Assembly (NCBI GenBank): GCA_034766995.1
Contig: CM068315.1
Span: 19,439,010-19,503,009, forward strand
DNA from: Acanthacorydalis orientalis
Lineage: Eukaryota; Arthropoda; Insecta; Megaloptera; Corydalidae
Direction: 5' to 3'
DNA: 64,000 nucleotides
Shown: positions 1 through 11,299 of the stretch, in pieces
Position numbering within the stretch: the first letter of the stretch is position 1
Layout: each line of letters starts with the position of its first letter
Notes under the pieces: generated by a model
Databases searched by the model: none
The model's input: the letters and a program-made list of their open reading frames with translations, nothing else
What the model was told of the DNA's origin: nothing
Translations under genes and position numbers: made by a program

Positions 1-121
1 ATTTTCGTTAAATCACTTCGAAAGATCATTGAAATATGTCTAGTGAATTATTATAAACTAGAAAACGCATGACGCATTCGTACCCTTGTTCAAAATTTTT
101 AATTTGCATTTCATAAAATAC

Positions 122-124
<3 letters not shown>

Positions 125-162
<38 letters not shown>

Positions 163-163
163 C

Positions 164-205
<42 letters not shown>

Positions 206-228
206 ATAGATAGATAGATAGATAGATA
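125..228. repeat. (TA)n plus (GATA)n microsatellite
   Basis: TA repeats with cata interruptions, then a short GATA run ending at the TA target site of the mariner at 229. Confidence 0.95.
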
Positions 229-786
229 TTATGTTGGTAGGAAAATAATTGCAGTCTTTGTTTTTTGAAGTCTAACCTTAATTTTTTTTCGGTTAAAGTG
301 TCATTTCATCCTGTTTATGTTAATATTGTTTTAAAGTGCATTTTTCAGTCTGTATTTTGATAATATCGACTTTGGTGTTATTATTAATTTTTCTCGAAAT
401 TGGACTATCGAATTAAAGATGGAAAAAAGTAAATAAGACGATTTTTGTATGAGTTCAAAATGGATGGTCAAGCAGCAGAAACTGCTCATAAACTAAACGA
501 TGCTTTTGATGTGGGTGCTGTTAAAGAACGTATGGTACAATGATAGTTCAAAAAAGTTCATGCTAGGAACGAAATTCTTGAAGATGAAGAAGGTCGCGAA
601 CGTCCTTCTTCAGTTCATAATGATCAACTGAAGACATGAGTTGAATCAGAACTAAGAACAACAATTAAAAAACTTGTACAAAAGTTAGGCGTTAGTCATT
701 CAACAGTTCTGGACTACTTAAAACTGCTAAGAAAATGTATATAAATTTGAAGATCATAAACCGCAATTATTTTTCTACCAAGCTAA
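229..786 (+). mobile_element. Internally deleted mariner, ~560-bp class
   Basis: It lies between TA dinucleotides and has the TTAGGTTGGTAG-family ends. Plus-strand reading gives the transposase N-terminus only: RFLYEFKMDGQAAETAHKLN, then VGAVKERMVQ with two stops, ERPSSVHNDQLK and KLGVSHSTVLDYLKLLRK. Directly after the HTH it jumps to the 3' end (atgtatataaatttgaagat). It is non-autonomous. Confidence 0.9.
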
Positions 787-1002
787 TATTATTATTTCAT
801 ATCTATATAGAACAAAAGTGAACAATAAAAACATCAAAAATATCTATTGTCAATTTGAGCACTGTTTATATTTAAAAATTAATAAAATGGTATATTGGAC
901 GACAGGAGATTTCAATGAGTGTATGCAATTTTTGTGTACACATATTCAAAGTTGATTATTTGCAAGTAACATTCCGCTTTATAATTAATAGTGTTACAGT
1001 AG

Positions 1003-1037
1003 ATTATATATACACATACATACACACACACATATAT

Positions 1038-1092
<55 letters not shown>
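1003..1092. repeat. (CA)n/(TA)n microsatellite
   Basis: A short CA run grades into about 50 bp of TA. Confidence 0.95.
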
Positions 1093-1094
<2 letters not shown>

Positions 1095-4084
1095 CGCAAA
1101 TCTCTGTTATCTTAAAAAAATCGCATTCTGTTCATTTTTTTAAGAAAAAAAAATAGTTCTAAATTATTATTAATAAATAAATACAAATTATTTTCATAAA
1201 AAAATAGAAATTGTTACAATATATATATTCCACTTATTATGAGTTTAGAAAAGAATCATATGCAACTCATGTCTGAATAAACATTATTTACATCAACTGT
1301 AGATCTATTTATAAAATAGAATGCTACGAAACTAATTTGAAAAAAATCTTTCAAGCGTTGCGCCAGGACGATAGGAGCATTTAAATGCAATATGAATTGT
1401 ATAAAGTAAAACCACTGTAGTGCTGTCAAAGAACATGAAATGTTTATGGGTGCTAAGTATCATGTACAGGTTATCATGACTTATGCTTCAAAAAAGATAT
1501 TTTTGCAACTTTGGTCTGTAAATCGAACGTATACAAGGCTATTGGAATGAGGAGCTCCAAGTGTGAAAACATAGCTTTGTACCAGTCCAGCTAGGAATGG
1601 TTAGCTCAAATATGGTTAGTCTTGAAATTAGCAACAAATAGATTCGGACGCTTATACTGATAATACAGATTCACAAAGACATAATTTTCAAGTGAGTGAG
1701 TTTTGTGTTGGTGTGATGGAAACTTTTTTTTTTCAAAAAAAAAACACAAATGGAGTTTATTGCAAATTTACGTATATGTTACTCTATAAACGTAATTATA
1801 ACAAATATGGTTAAATTTAAATACGTATTTCTTTATATAGGTTCTCGATATCGCTATTTGATGGGAACATTCCATTCAGTTTTTCATAGAACTGGTCTGA
1901 TGTTGTCTAGTCTGGATCTTCATGTTTATTAATTATTGATGGGAACTATCTGTCAGCTTCTCCTAGACCTTAGCTGGCTTATGTGAAGATATAACCCGTG
2001 TATTGGCACGTTCGTACTACTCTTTGTGTATCTGAACAAAACAAATGTCTGTTGCTTGACAAGCTCCTGAGTTATGAAGATATAGGTTTGATTTATAGTG
2101 TGCTGTTCAAAACAAAGTAGTGCGTATAAGTGTTGAGGTGCGGTGTCTTGTTATGGAACACCTGCATTTGTTTCATTGATGTGGGCATAAATTTTCAATC
2201 TGACATCGTGTACGTGAATATCGGCCGCACTAGACTAATGTAAAACATGTGGTTCATACGTAACAATAATTGCAACCATCTGTTCAGAAATGAAAACAAC
2301 CTGATAATTGTCTTTGGACCTTACTCAGCACTTTAGTCCTATGGCTATGAAAAAAGAGAATACGGTAGAGAGTGGAACCTAAATACTTAACTCACTCAAC
2401 CGATGGGTGTATTGATTAAGGTAAAGGTCATCATTCGCGCTAGTATGTTGACAATATCGTCTCTCATTTCTTAGCATTTACCCTCACTTTCAGGTTATCA
2501 AAATGATTGAAGAGATCATCGAGCTATTGCTAAAGATGGGCCTACATGCTCTTCGACTTACGCTACTAAGAAATGATAGCAGTTGTCATTAGTATAAAGT
2601 GCTATAGGTTATTTCATCAATTTGTCATTGATATAAAAACTAAACAGAATCAGACTAATCCTACTTCTCTGTAGAATACCATCTTAAATGAGACGAACCT
2701 TTGATGTCATTCCTCTATATTTACTTAGAAGAAACATCCTAGTAATAAAAACCGTCCAGGCGAATCATTCACTCGATGAAAACCAGATACACAAGTATAT
2801 AAAGAATATCGACATGGTAGATCTAGTCAAATATTTTTTAAGTGTTAAGAAGCATGACAGCAGTTGGTACTTTTCTCATTTAATTCGCTATTTATGAGAC
2901 TGTATTAGCCGCAAAACTCACTAGGCACTACTTTACTCTTGCCGGTAGATCAGAAATCCACAAAGAGATACCATATCGACAATCCCCTTTTTGAGAATTC
3001 AATTGAACACTTTAGATAAGCAGAACAGCAGATTTATTGAGTAACAGTTCACAGAATAACGCAGCAGCTTTTCAGAACTTAAACAGTTTTGTCAACTTTT
3101 CAGCTGGGAGTTAAGTACTTGATAGGTACGTCAAGATAATAATCATCGTAACACGTACACTCTGACCGTCATGCGTACACGTGCGGGTAGATTCTTCAAG
3201 GTATCAGTGCTACTTTCCGATATTCAAAACTTGACAGGATCTTAGCGACCTCATTGAGAATAGCTATCAAAGTCAGGTAGAAGTCTGCATGACGAGGTAT
3301 TGTTCAACGAAATCCTCAACATACCCACTGTACTTTTCATTCTCCGTAAGATTAGAGAATAAAATTGATCCTCTATAGAATTTACAAGTACTTCCGCTTT
3401 CCCCGTATACATAATGTTCAAAACGACACGATTATCGAGAAGCGCAGAGCAATGAAATTGGCTTCTGGTAAAATGACGGGTACATTGCCACAGGGTTAAT
3501 CGACAGTCATCCTAATTCATTACAATTATTGTGTCATACCTAACGCGATTCCATTCTTAACTATCTATTCCTTGACCTCATGAAAAAGATAGTTATGAAA
3601 AATATTCATAATTTTTTATGTACCATAGCGTTCTCCAAATGCGTCCTCGCCTAAATTTTACAAAACAACTTCAGAGCACTAAGTTAAGAGAAAAAAATCT
3701 GTACTTGTCTGTAAAAAATAATGCTGTCGCAATACATATGACCAATAATAAATAATTAAGCAGTTTTGCTCAGAAAAATGTTTATAAATTTTGTAAAAAT
3801 GCATAATTCGTTTGTGATTTTTTAAATGACATTGAATTTCAAGAATTTAACCATTCGTTGTCATCTCTTAATAATAATAAAATATATTATTTCTATTTCT
3901 GATTCCTATTCGAATTGTTTTATTCACAAAATCGTATGTAAAAAAGCCTAAAAATAACTTTTTTGAAATCTTGACGGCTTAAAAGATCATTGAGCACTTA
4001 ATTATAAAAATTCCAAAATAAGATCCTTATAATATTAAATGTAAAAAATAATCAAAGAGACAAGAAACTACAATATCCACACTA
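1093..4084. other. No recognised gene; moderately complex DNA
   Basis: From about 1400 to 3600 the composition is more balanced than in the flanks. Short open stretches occur on the plus strand (for example IKNIDMVDLVKYFLSVKKHD near 2800, RAGRFFKVSVLLSDIQNLTG near 3185), but they are broken by many stops and I recognise no family. It may be an old mobile or viral-type insertion; I could not classify it. Confidence 0.4.
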
Positions 4085-4658
4085 TTAGATTGTTAGAAAA
4101 ATAATTGCGGCTTATGACCTTCAAATTCGTATACATTTTTTTCTTTTTTGATTTTCCTAGCTGTTCTAAGTGCTCCGGGACTGTTGGATGACTAACGCCT
4201 AAGTTTTATATAAGCTTTCGAATTATTGGACGTAGTCTGATTCAACCTATACCTTCAGTTGGTCGTTATGAACTGAATAAGTACGCCTGTGAACTTCTTC
4301 ATCTTTAAGGCTCTCGCCTTCAGCACGAAATTTTTGGAAACACAATTGCACTGTATACTCCTTAATAGTTCCTACACTAAAAGCATCGATTAGTTTACGA
4401 ACAGTCTCTGATACTTTACCACCAGTTTTGAACTCATACAAAAAAGTGTTCTCATTTGTTTCTTTTCCATCTTTAATTCAGTACCCTAATTTGAAGCAAA
4501 ATTAACAATAAAACCAAAGTCGATGTTACCAAAATACAGAACGAAAAATACCTTTTAAAATGATATTAATATGAACACGATGAAATCACACTTTCATTGA
4601 AAAAATTAAAGTTACAATTCAGAAAACAGAAACCACAATTGTTTTCTTACCAACCTAA
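4085..4658 (-). mobile_element. Internally deleted mariner, ~574-bp copy of the same class
   Basis: TA duplications flank both ends. The minus strand reads the same N-terminal HTH piece (MYEFKTGGKVSETVRKLIDA, 4247-4441), then LGVSHPTVPEHLEQL-type sequence, and joins the 3' terminal region at an A-rich junction (aaaatcaaaaaagaaaaaaa). The structure matches the copies at 229 and 5437. Confidence 0.9.
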
Positions 4659-5370
4659 TAGAACTAATATTTTGCCGTGACAAGCAATGTTGAGAATTAT
4701 AAATGGAGTTTTTTGCGAATTTCACACAACAATTTTATGACGATAGACGTGTTAGCATTAAATCACTGCATTAAACACTATTTTAGAACGTAATGCCCCT
4801 GAAATAATCAACAAACGACGAGTAATACTCCAGTATATAATAAGTTTTCCAAAAAATAAGATTGAATTGGAGAATTTAATGCTGCATCAACCATATTCAT
4901 CAAATATTGTTTCATGTGCTTTTCATCAATTTATTTTTTTATTGGCATACATGTAAAACATGACGACTAACTAAAAATATGTTTTTTTAAGTAGTTAGTG
5001 AATATTATTTAGTCAGTTGGGTAAAATTAAATTATGTCTGGTTTCTGGTATGTTTCCTTGAATTTTACATTTGGATATTACATATTATATTCGAAAAATA
5101 AAGTTGAAGGTAAATTTTGAAACAGAATAAAATAATGTCTTATTTCCTTTCAATTATAATTTTTTTTCATATATATTTATAGCATTTTCAAAAAAATGAA
5201 AAATTTAATAATTACAAGTAAATGGCAATGTTTTGATAAACATGTGCCTCGACTAAAAACAAATAGTTCGTCTAATATAATTTCCATTTATGCAAGGACG
5301 TCAAGTCAATGAATACGTCAACTATAAATAGTTCATTGATATACACAATAATACATTCGTCGCAATATAA

Positions 5371-5397
5371 ACATATATATATATATATATATATATA
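5371..5397. repeat. (AT)n microsatellite
   Basis: A short, pure TA run. Confidence 0.95.
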
Positions 5398-5436
5398 CTA
5401 GCCGTAACATATATTTTCAAATTTTAAATTTATGTA

Positions 5437-6006
5437 TTTGATTGATAGAAAAATAAATGCGGTTTTTGTTTTCTGAACTCTAACATTATTTTTTTGCAAT
5501 GAAAGTGTCATTTCATCGTGTTCAAGTTAATATCATTTCAAATTGCGTTATTCTGTCTGTATTTTGGTAACATCGACTTTGGTTTTATTATTAATTTTGC
5601 TTCAAATTGGGCTATTAAATTAAAGATAGAAAAGAAGCAAATAAGAACATTTTTTTTGTATAAGTTCAAAACGGGTGGTAAAGCAACAGAAATTGCTTGT
5701 AAAGTAAACGATGTTTTTGATATGGGTACTGTTAAGGAACGTGCGGTACATTGGTGGTTCCAAAAATTTCGTGCTGTGAACGAAATCCTTGAATATGAAG
5801 TTCATGAGCGTCCTTCTTCAGTTCATAACGACAAACTGAAGGCGTTAATTGAATCAGAACCACGCACAAGAATTCAAGAGCATGCACACAAGTTAGGTTT
5901 TTGTCATACACCAGTTCTGGGTCACTTAAAACAGATAGGAAAATCAAAAAGAGGAAAATATATATGAATTTGAAGGTCATAAACTGCAATTATTTTTCTA
6001 ACTTAA
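5437..6006 (+). mobile_element. Internally deleted mariner, ~570-bp copy, longest open frame of the class
   Basis: The N-terminal frame remains open from before the normal start to 5967, covering FFLYKFKTGGKATEIACKVN, WWFQKFRAVNEI, ERPSSVHNDKLKALIESEPR and KLGFCHTPVLGHLKQIGKSK. After the second helix-turn-helix it runs into the 3' terminal region. A protein made from it could bind ends but has no catalytic domain. The left end (tttgattgatagaaaaataa) has drifted. Confidence 0.9.
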
Positions 6007-6111
6007 TGAATACCGTTTGACATTTTATTTTTTGCGTCTCAAAAGACTTATTAAAATCTTAAGATAATCTAATAATTTAAATGTTTGACTTGAACGTAAA
6101 TTTGGAAAAAA

Positions 6112-6352
6112 ATCAAGCCAGTAGGATATTCACTTAGTCGGAGATTTGTTAATTGGATACTAGAACAACAACGCAGTTTTTCTGGAAAAAAAATCTTTAG
6201 CGATGAGGCTCATTTCGAACTCTCTGGCTACGTTAACAAGCAAAGCTACCTAATCTGGGATGAAGAAAATTCGAGAGTGATCGTTGAGAAATCACTGCAT
6301 ACAAAAAAGTGACTGTTTAGTGCGCACCTTTATCCAGTGGAGTCATTGGTTC
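6112..6352 (+). mobile_element. Short fragment of the same YVNKQ-type transposon
   Basis: It encodes RRFVNWILEQQRSFSGKKIF and SDEAHFELSGYVNKQSYLIW, then DEENSRVIVEKSLH. It aligns with 49120-49345 and stops abruptly after ggagtcattggt. Unlike the longer copy, the SDEAHF catalytic motif is intact here. Confidence 0.8.
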
Positions 6353-6394
6353 AAAATACCTAGTTAAATCATTTCTGTCCAGCCAATATCCCCG

Positions 6395-6460
6395 TCACCC
6401 AAATTCAGGTGACATGGGCCATTGGAAACTTCATGTATCACCCGAATTCGGGTAACATGT
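6395..6460. repeat. Two related near-palindromes
   Basis: tcacccaaattcaggtga (6395-6412) and tcacccgaattcgggtaa (6438-6455) are each almost self-complementary, are alike, and are both followed by catg. They lie just past the broken end of the transposase fragment at 6112-6352 and may be from a transposon end. Confidence 0.5.
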
Positions 6461-7699
6461 CAGTCAGTGTTAAATGAGCAAACGCGGTAACTGTCAAAAG
6501 TTACAATGCAAATGTGGTTATGAAAAACACAAATATATGTTTTAGTTATAAAATTAATGTTTAGTATTTGACTTTTTTCATCTTATATGTAACAATTATT
6601 ATAATACAGTTTTGTTATACAATTTAAAAGTAGTTTAAATAGTATGTATAATAGTTTAGGAAAGTATTTATCAATTTTGGAAATTAGATTTGCTCATTTT
6701 TCATTTAAAAACTAAAACACTTACAAAAATGTAAAAATTACATAAGAATAGAACAACATAATTAGTATTTTCAACGAATAGTAGTCTTTCGACGGTCTAC
6801 ATTAAATATTGTATAATAAGTAAAATATATGATACATAAGCAAACATTTCGACATATATCTATATATGAAGAGAAAGAGAGACACTTCTGAATTATAATA
6901 TAGAAGAATAATATATATGCATAAAGTGAGTATTGTATAAGTTTTTAATATGATTTATGATTTAGTTTGGCGAACAGATTCCATTTTCGGATTAATGTTA
7001 AATTACTATGTGTATCGTTCAAAATACTGTGGGAAACAATCAAATCAAAGCTATGTCAAAATACTGAATACCTTCATTATTAAATATTAGTGGTCAAATT
7101 ACTGCTACTCTGCTATATTTTTTTATTTATTAAAGATTCTATCCAAATTTATTTTCTCATAAAAAAATATATTAATAATCATTATAAATTTTAAACAGTT
7201 CTGCAAAATAAAATGTCATTTACAATCATTTGTCTCTGAAATATATTTATAAAATGAATTCAAATTGAGAAAATTTAATAAATAAACATATTTTATACAA
7301 ATATCTTGTTATATAAAGGGAATAAATTCATAATACGTATAAATTTATGGTTAAAAAAACACACACACACACAAAACGTTTAAAATAAAAGCGTATACGC
7401 ATACACGGCATGAAATAACCTATATTTTAACTTCATCTTAGATAAATTGGAAAGTTAATTTCTAACAGGATTCCAACTGGTCTTCTGTCGTGAACAGTGG
7501 TTATATATTTATGAAAATGAAAAGTAACAGACTATCACCGTACCTAACTGGAAGCTGGTCCGGTCCTTATAATCCACAGTTGTGAACGAGAACTCACCAA
7601 TCAAAAAAAATAAAAGCACATATGTACGTGATACTCAAAAATTCAGAAACACAACGAGTATGTATTTACATTCATATATTTCATGTACCGATAAACACA
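6461..7699. other. AT-rich intergenic stretch
   Basis: Nothing recognised before the CpG-rich island at 7700. Confidence 0.5.
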
Positions 7700-8216
7700 A
7701 ACAACAATCACACGGAAGCCATTTTGTCTCTCATTGTTGTTAAATAACGTTCGTGGATTTCAACAGACTGTCCTGTTTGTATATATAAATATACGATTTG
7801 TTTTTATTCGTATTATTCGTGCGCGGACGAGACGTAAAATCAGTACGATTAGGCGTTCGGCGGACCTCACACTTGCACTGAACTAACTCTAACTACAACA
7901 TAAACGACGACGACACCCGTAACTTGTGACGAACATCAGCCATGTTGGACTACCTGTGTGAATACGTCACGGTTTGAACACTTGTTGTGCTCGGCCGGGT
8001 ATGTCGATGGGGGTAACCCCGCTCGTTCGTTCGCCACATCGTGAATGTACCACCAACGTAACTGGTGCTCCGTAGGTGGACGCAGAGCGTTGAAGGTTCA
8101 CGTTTAGCGCCACTCGATCGCACGAGGAAATTCGACTGTTTCTTTTTTCTCTCTATTGTTAAAATAACGTTTCTGAATAACGTATCGCCGCCGATTTTAA
8201 AGATACATTTTATCAT
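7700..8216. promoter_or_regulatory. CpG-rich island, candidate promoter
   Basis: This half kilobase is much richer in CG dinucleotides than anything around it (cgtgcgcggacgagacgta, ggcgttcggcggacctc, cgacgacgacacccgt). It has two GCCAT(T/G)TTG motifs at 7718 and 7939, which resemble YY1/Pho sites. It contains no convincing protein frame; an 88-codon minus frame (7950-8216) has no recognisable motif. The gene it might serve is not visible. Confidence 0.35.
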
Positions 8217-8745
8217 TTTCGATCATAGGTAACATCCGTATAAAACAGCGATTAGTTCCTTTAAAAAATGCCGTTTTATTCAAAATCATCTTATACGGGA
8301 CTAAGAATTAGTATAAAAAAACAGAGTTTGGTTCCAAAGATTAACAAAAATACATGACTAACAGAAATATGTTTATCAAAAATATCATTAATTGGTTAAA
8401 CGTATTATACATCCATGATAAATAATGTACGCTATTTTTTTCTTCTTCCTCGCCTCTTAGCACAATTAAACGAAAAAAAATTCTGTGTTGCAAAATATCT
8501 TCATCTTCGGAAAATTCTTCTACAGCATCTCAATGTTTCGATTCTGTGTTTTTTTTTTAAAAAAATTGTTATTTTCTTTTGCTTGCTTTTTCTTGGCAGA
8601 TCCTAAATATTTATAAAGTTCTCTTGAATTTTTCGCTTCATTCAGTGGAAGGATGTCTATTCAAAAAATATAATTCCAAATTTAGGACTAAATTTATGCC
8701 TTCCTGTATGCTTTGTACTTTTCTTGAGAGGAATATGTTATATGA

Positions 8746-10028
8746 TTAGGTTGGTAGAAAAATAATTACGGTTTATGATCTTCAAATTCATATACATTTT
8801 TCAGCTAATAATTTACTTTATTAATCGAAATAAGCACCATTATGATCGATAAAATTTTACCAATTAATTACATGTTTATTTATTCCGGTGGTGTGCAATT
8901 CCAGAATTCTGAAGTTGATAAAATCTCCAAGTGCACTTTCGGAGAACGATTAGTTGTTGAAGACCTTACCTTGTAAGACGTTGTCGAAATACTTATACAA
9001 GTGATAATCTGTTGGCGAGATGTCTACTGAGTATAGTGGATGAGACAATACGAGTATTTCTTAGCCCGATTCATTCAACTTTCGGAGAGTTAATCGTACG
9101 ATGTATGGTCATGCATTGTCGTGCAGCAGGATTGGATCTTTTCGATTGTCCAGTACAGGGACCAGACTTCGCAGTTCTTGGTACATTTTGTCGATTTATT
9201 GACAATAACTCTCAACTGTAATGGGTTCGCCAAGATTTGAAAAATTGTAGTGGATTATATCGAACGCAGACCATCGAAAAGTCACCATGATTTTCTCTTG
9301 GTGTAATTTCAGTTTCGCGAAAGGCTTTAGGACTTCGTTTTTGTTCGATTATTTTGCAGATTGCTTTCTGATGTCATAAGGGACTCACTTTTCGTTGGAC
9401 GTTACAATATGATCAAGAAATGGATCATTTCTGTTGCGTAAAAGAAACAGTACAAACTTCGTTACGGCGATTTTTTCATTTTCATTTAATTCGTGCGGCA
9501 TCCGTTTATCAGGTTTTTTGATTTTACTACCTGTTTTAAGTGATCCAGAACTGTATTATGACTAACGCCTAATTTTTGTGCAAGCTCTCGAATTGTTGTG
9601 TGTGGTTCTGATTCAACTAACCTCTTCAGTTGGTCGTTATGAACTGAAGAAAGACGCCTGTGAACTTCTTCATCTTCAAAGCTTTCGTCTCAAAAACGAA
9701 ATTTTTGGAATCACCATTGTATCATACGTTATTTAACAGTACCCACACCAGAAGCATCGTTTAGTTTACGAACAGTTTTTGCTGCTCTACCACCCGTTTT
9801 CAACCCATATTAAAAAAATGCTCTTACTTGTTTTTTCTATCTTTAATTCAATAGCCCAATTTGAAGCAAAATTAATAATAAAATCAAAGTCGATGTGATC
9901 AAAATACAGGCCAAATAATACACTCTAAAATGATATCAACATGACCACGATGAAATTATACCTTCATTAAAAAAAATAAGGTTAGAATTCAGAAAACAAA
10001 AACCGCAATTATTTTCCTATCAACCTAA
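8746..10028 (-). mobile_element. Full-length but decayed mariner (TTAGGTTGGTAG family)
   Basis: A 1283-bp copy with ends ttaggttggtagaaaaataa and its complement (ttttcctatcaacctaa); TA follows the right end. Minus-strand translation has recognisable mariner pieces separated by stops: the HTH region, MPHELNENEKIAVTKF, RNRNDPFLDHIVTSNEK, an LLHDNA-PYIVRLTLRKLNES segment and HPLYSVDISPTDYHLYKYFD. The motifs place it in the irritans-like mariners. It is the only full-length relative in the window of the short derivatives at 229, 4085, 5437, 35113, 40891 and 63676. Confidence 0.88.
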
Positions 10029-10060
10029 TATTTTAAGATATTATCCTCATTAAAATAAGA

Positions 10061-10099
10061 TTATATACCATAAATGAAATGGACATTTATGGTATATAA
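10061..10099. repeat. Perfect 16-bp hairpin
   Basis: ttatataccataaatg (10061-10076) and its exact complement (10084-10099) are separated by 7 bases, just right of the mariner at 8746-10028. Confidence 0.8.
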
Positions 10100-10159
10100 T
10101 GGAAACAAATGGACATTATACGCATTTAAATGATCAGAAAATCTATATAATAAGAACCC

Positions 10160-10211
10160 ACATTTCTCGTCACTTTGTCCTCAGGATAAAGTCTATGGTG
10201 ACAAGAAATGT
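10160..10211. repeat. Imperfect hairpin
   Basis: acatttctcgtcac (10160-10173) pairs with gtgacaagaaatgt (10198-10211) with one mismatch; the interior (tttgtcctcaggataaag) can pair further with wobble pairs. Confidence 0.6.
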
Positions 10212-11299
10212 TTGCTTTGTCAGCTCATAGGTTTCAAGTTTTATTCATTAAGTTTTGTTCTTAGGTATTTTTTATGTTTAAATACATTATGTTGTAAGAA
10301 CCAATAAACTGTTTTTTTTCTTTCTATGTTTCTTTCTATTTTCCTGTCAATTTTGACGGGTTATATGCTAGTTTTATAATAGAAACCATTCAATCGTTTA
10401 CACACGAATGTTGACATACGAATAATATCTGGAAATTAAATTGTCCGTGTATTATTCTTTCTACTTAAATACTTACTCAAACTATTATGCATTATTTTTA
10501 ATGATTGCTTCAATTTTATCGATATTATAATTCATATTCGTTTTAGAAACAAATTTCACTAAAATATGATCGTTAATATTAATTTGAAAATTGTCAGAAT
10601 TATCTTCATCCATCATATAAATAAAAGGTCTTGTGTCAAACAAAAAAAAATATTATTTTAAATTTAGACCTATAAAAATGACCAGAAAAAGTATTTGCAT
10701 ATACAAAATGAATACTCAACAAAACGAATAGAAGTAAATATTATAAAATTTCGAACCAAAAAGATTATAATTAAAATATATCAAAAAGTGTTTGAAATGA
10801 CGAAGAAACATTTATAACTTAATGAGAGTGATTTATTTTTTACAAATTAGTATTCTTTTCACATTTTTAATAATATTGGACATATATATGGCTCAATAAA
10901 TAAAAATGCGTCAGTGTCAAATTTTTACAGACGTTTAATCGATACACAGCCATACCTTCAAAAGTATTCGATCGTTTAGTTTGCTTTAATGGGAATCTAA
11001 ATGCAATTGGATATGCAATGGAAATCTGGTAAATTTGTTATTATGCTAAAAAATAGATACACTATTCGAAAGGAAATATTCGAAGATGTCGTCCATTTTT
11101 GTTTTATCCCAATATCTTAAACCCTTAAAGAATTATGAATCTTATACACAACTTTTCAACCCTCTTTTATATTTAAGTGTAATATTTCAATCATCGATAT
11201 AACGAAAGAACATTATAAAGAGGAAATATAGTCAAATGTATCGCACCTGCTATGGCAGAATTGGATTATATTTATAATTATTAAATAAAATTGTTTTTA
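10212..11299. other. AT-rich intergenic stretch
   Basis: It contains a lone ttcctgtcaattttgacggg (about 10341-10360) resembling the subterminal palindromes of the piggyBac at 23361; nothing else was recognised. Confidence 0.5.

Noticed and set aside
2688..2897. 69-codon frame as a gene
   Set aside because: No motif, no neighbouring exons, and stops on both sides in a decayed region.
7950..8216. 88-codon minus-strand frame in the CpG-rich island
   Set aside because: No recognisable domain; GC-rich promoter-like DNA often gives chance frames.
9012..9221. 69-codon plus-strand frame
   Set aside because: Antisense shadow of the decayed transposase of 8746-10028.
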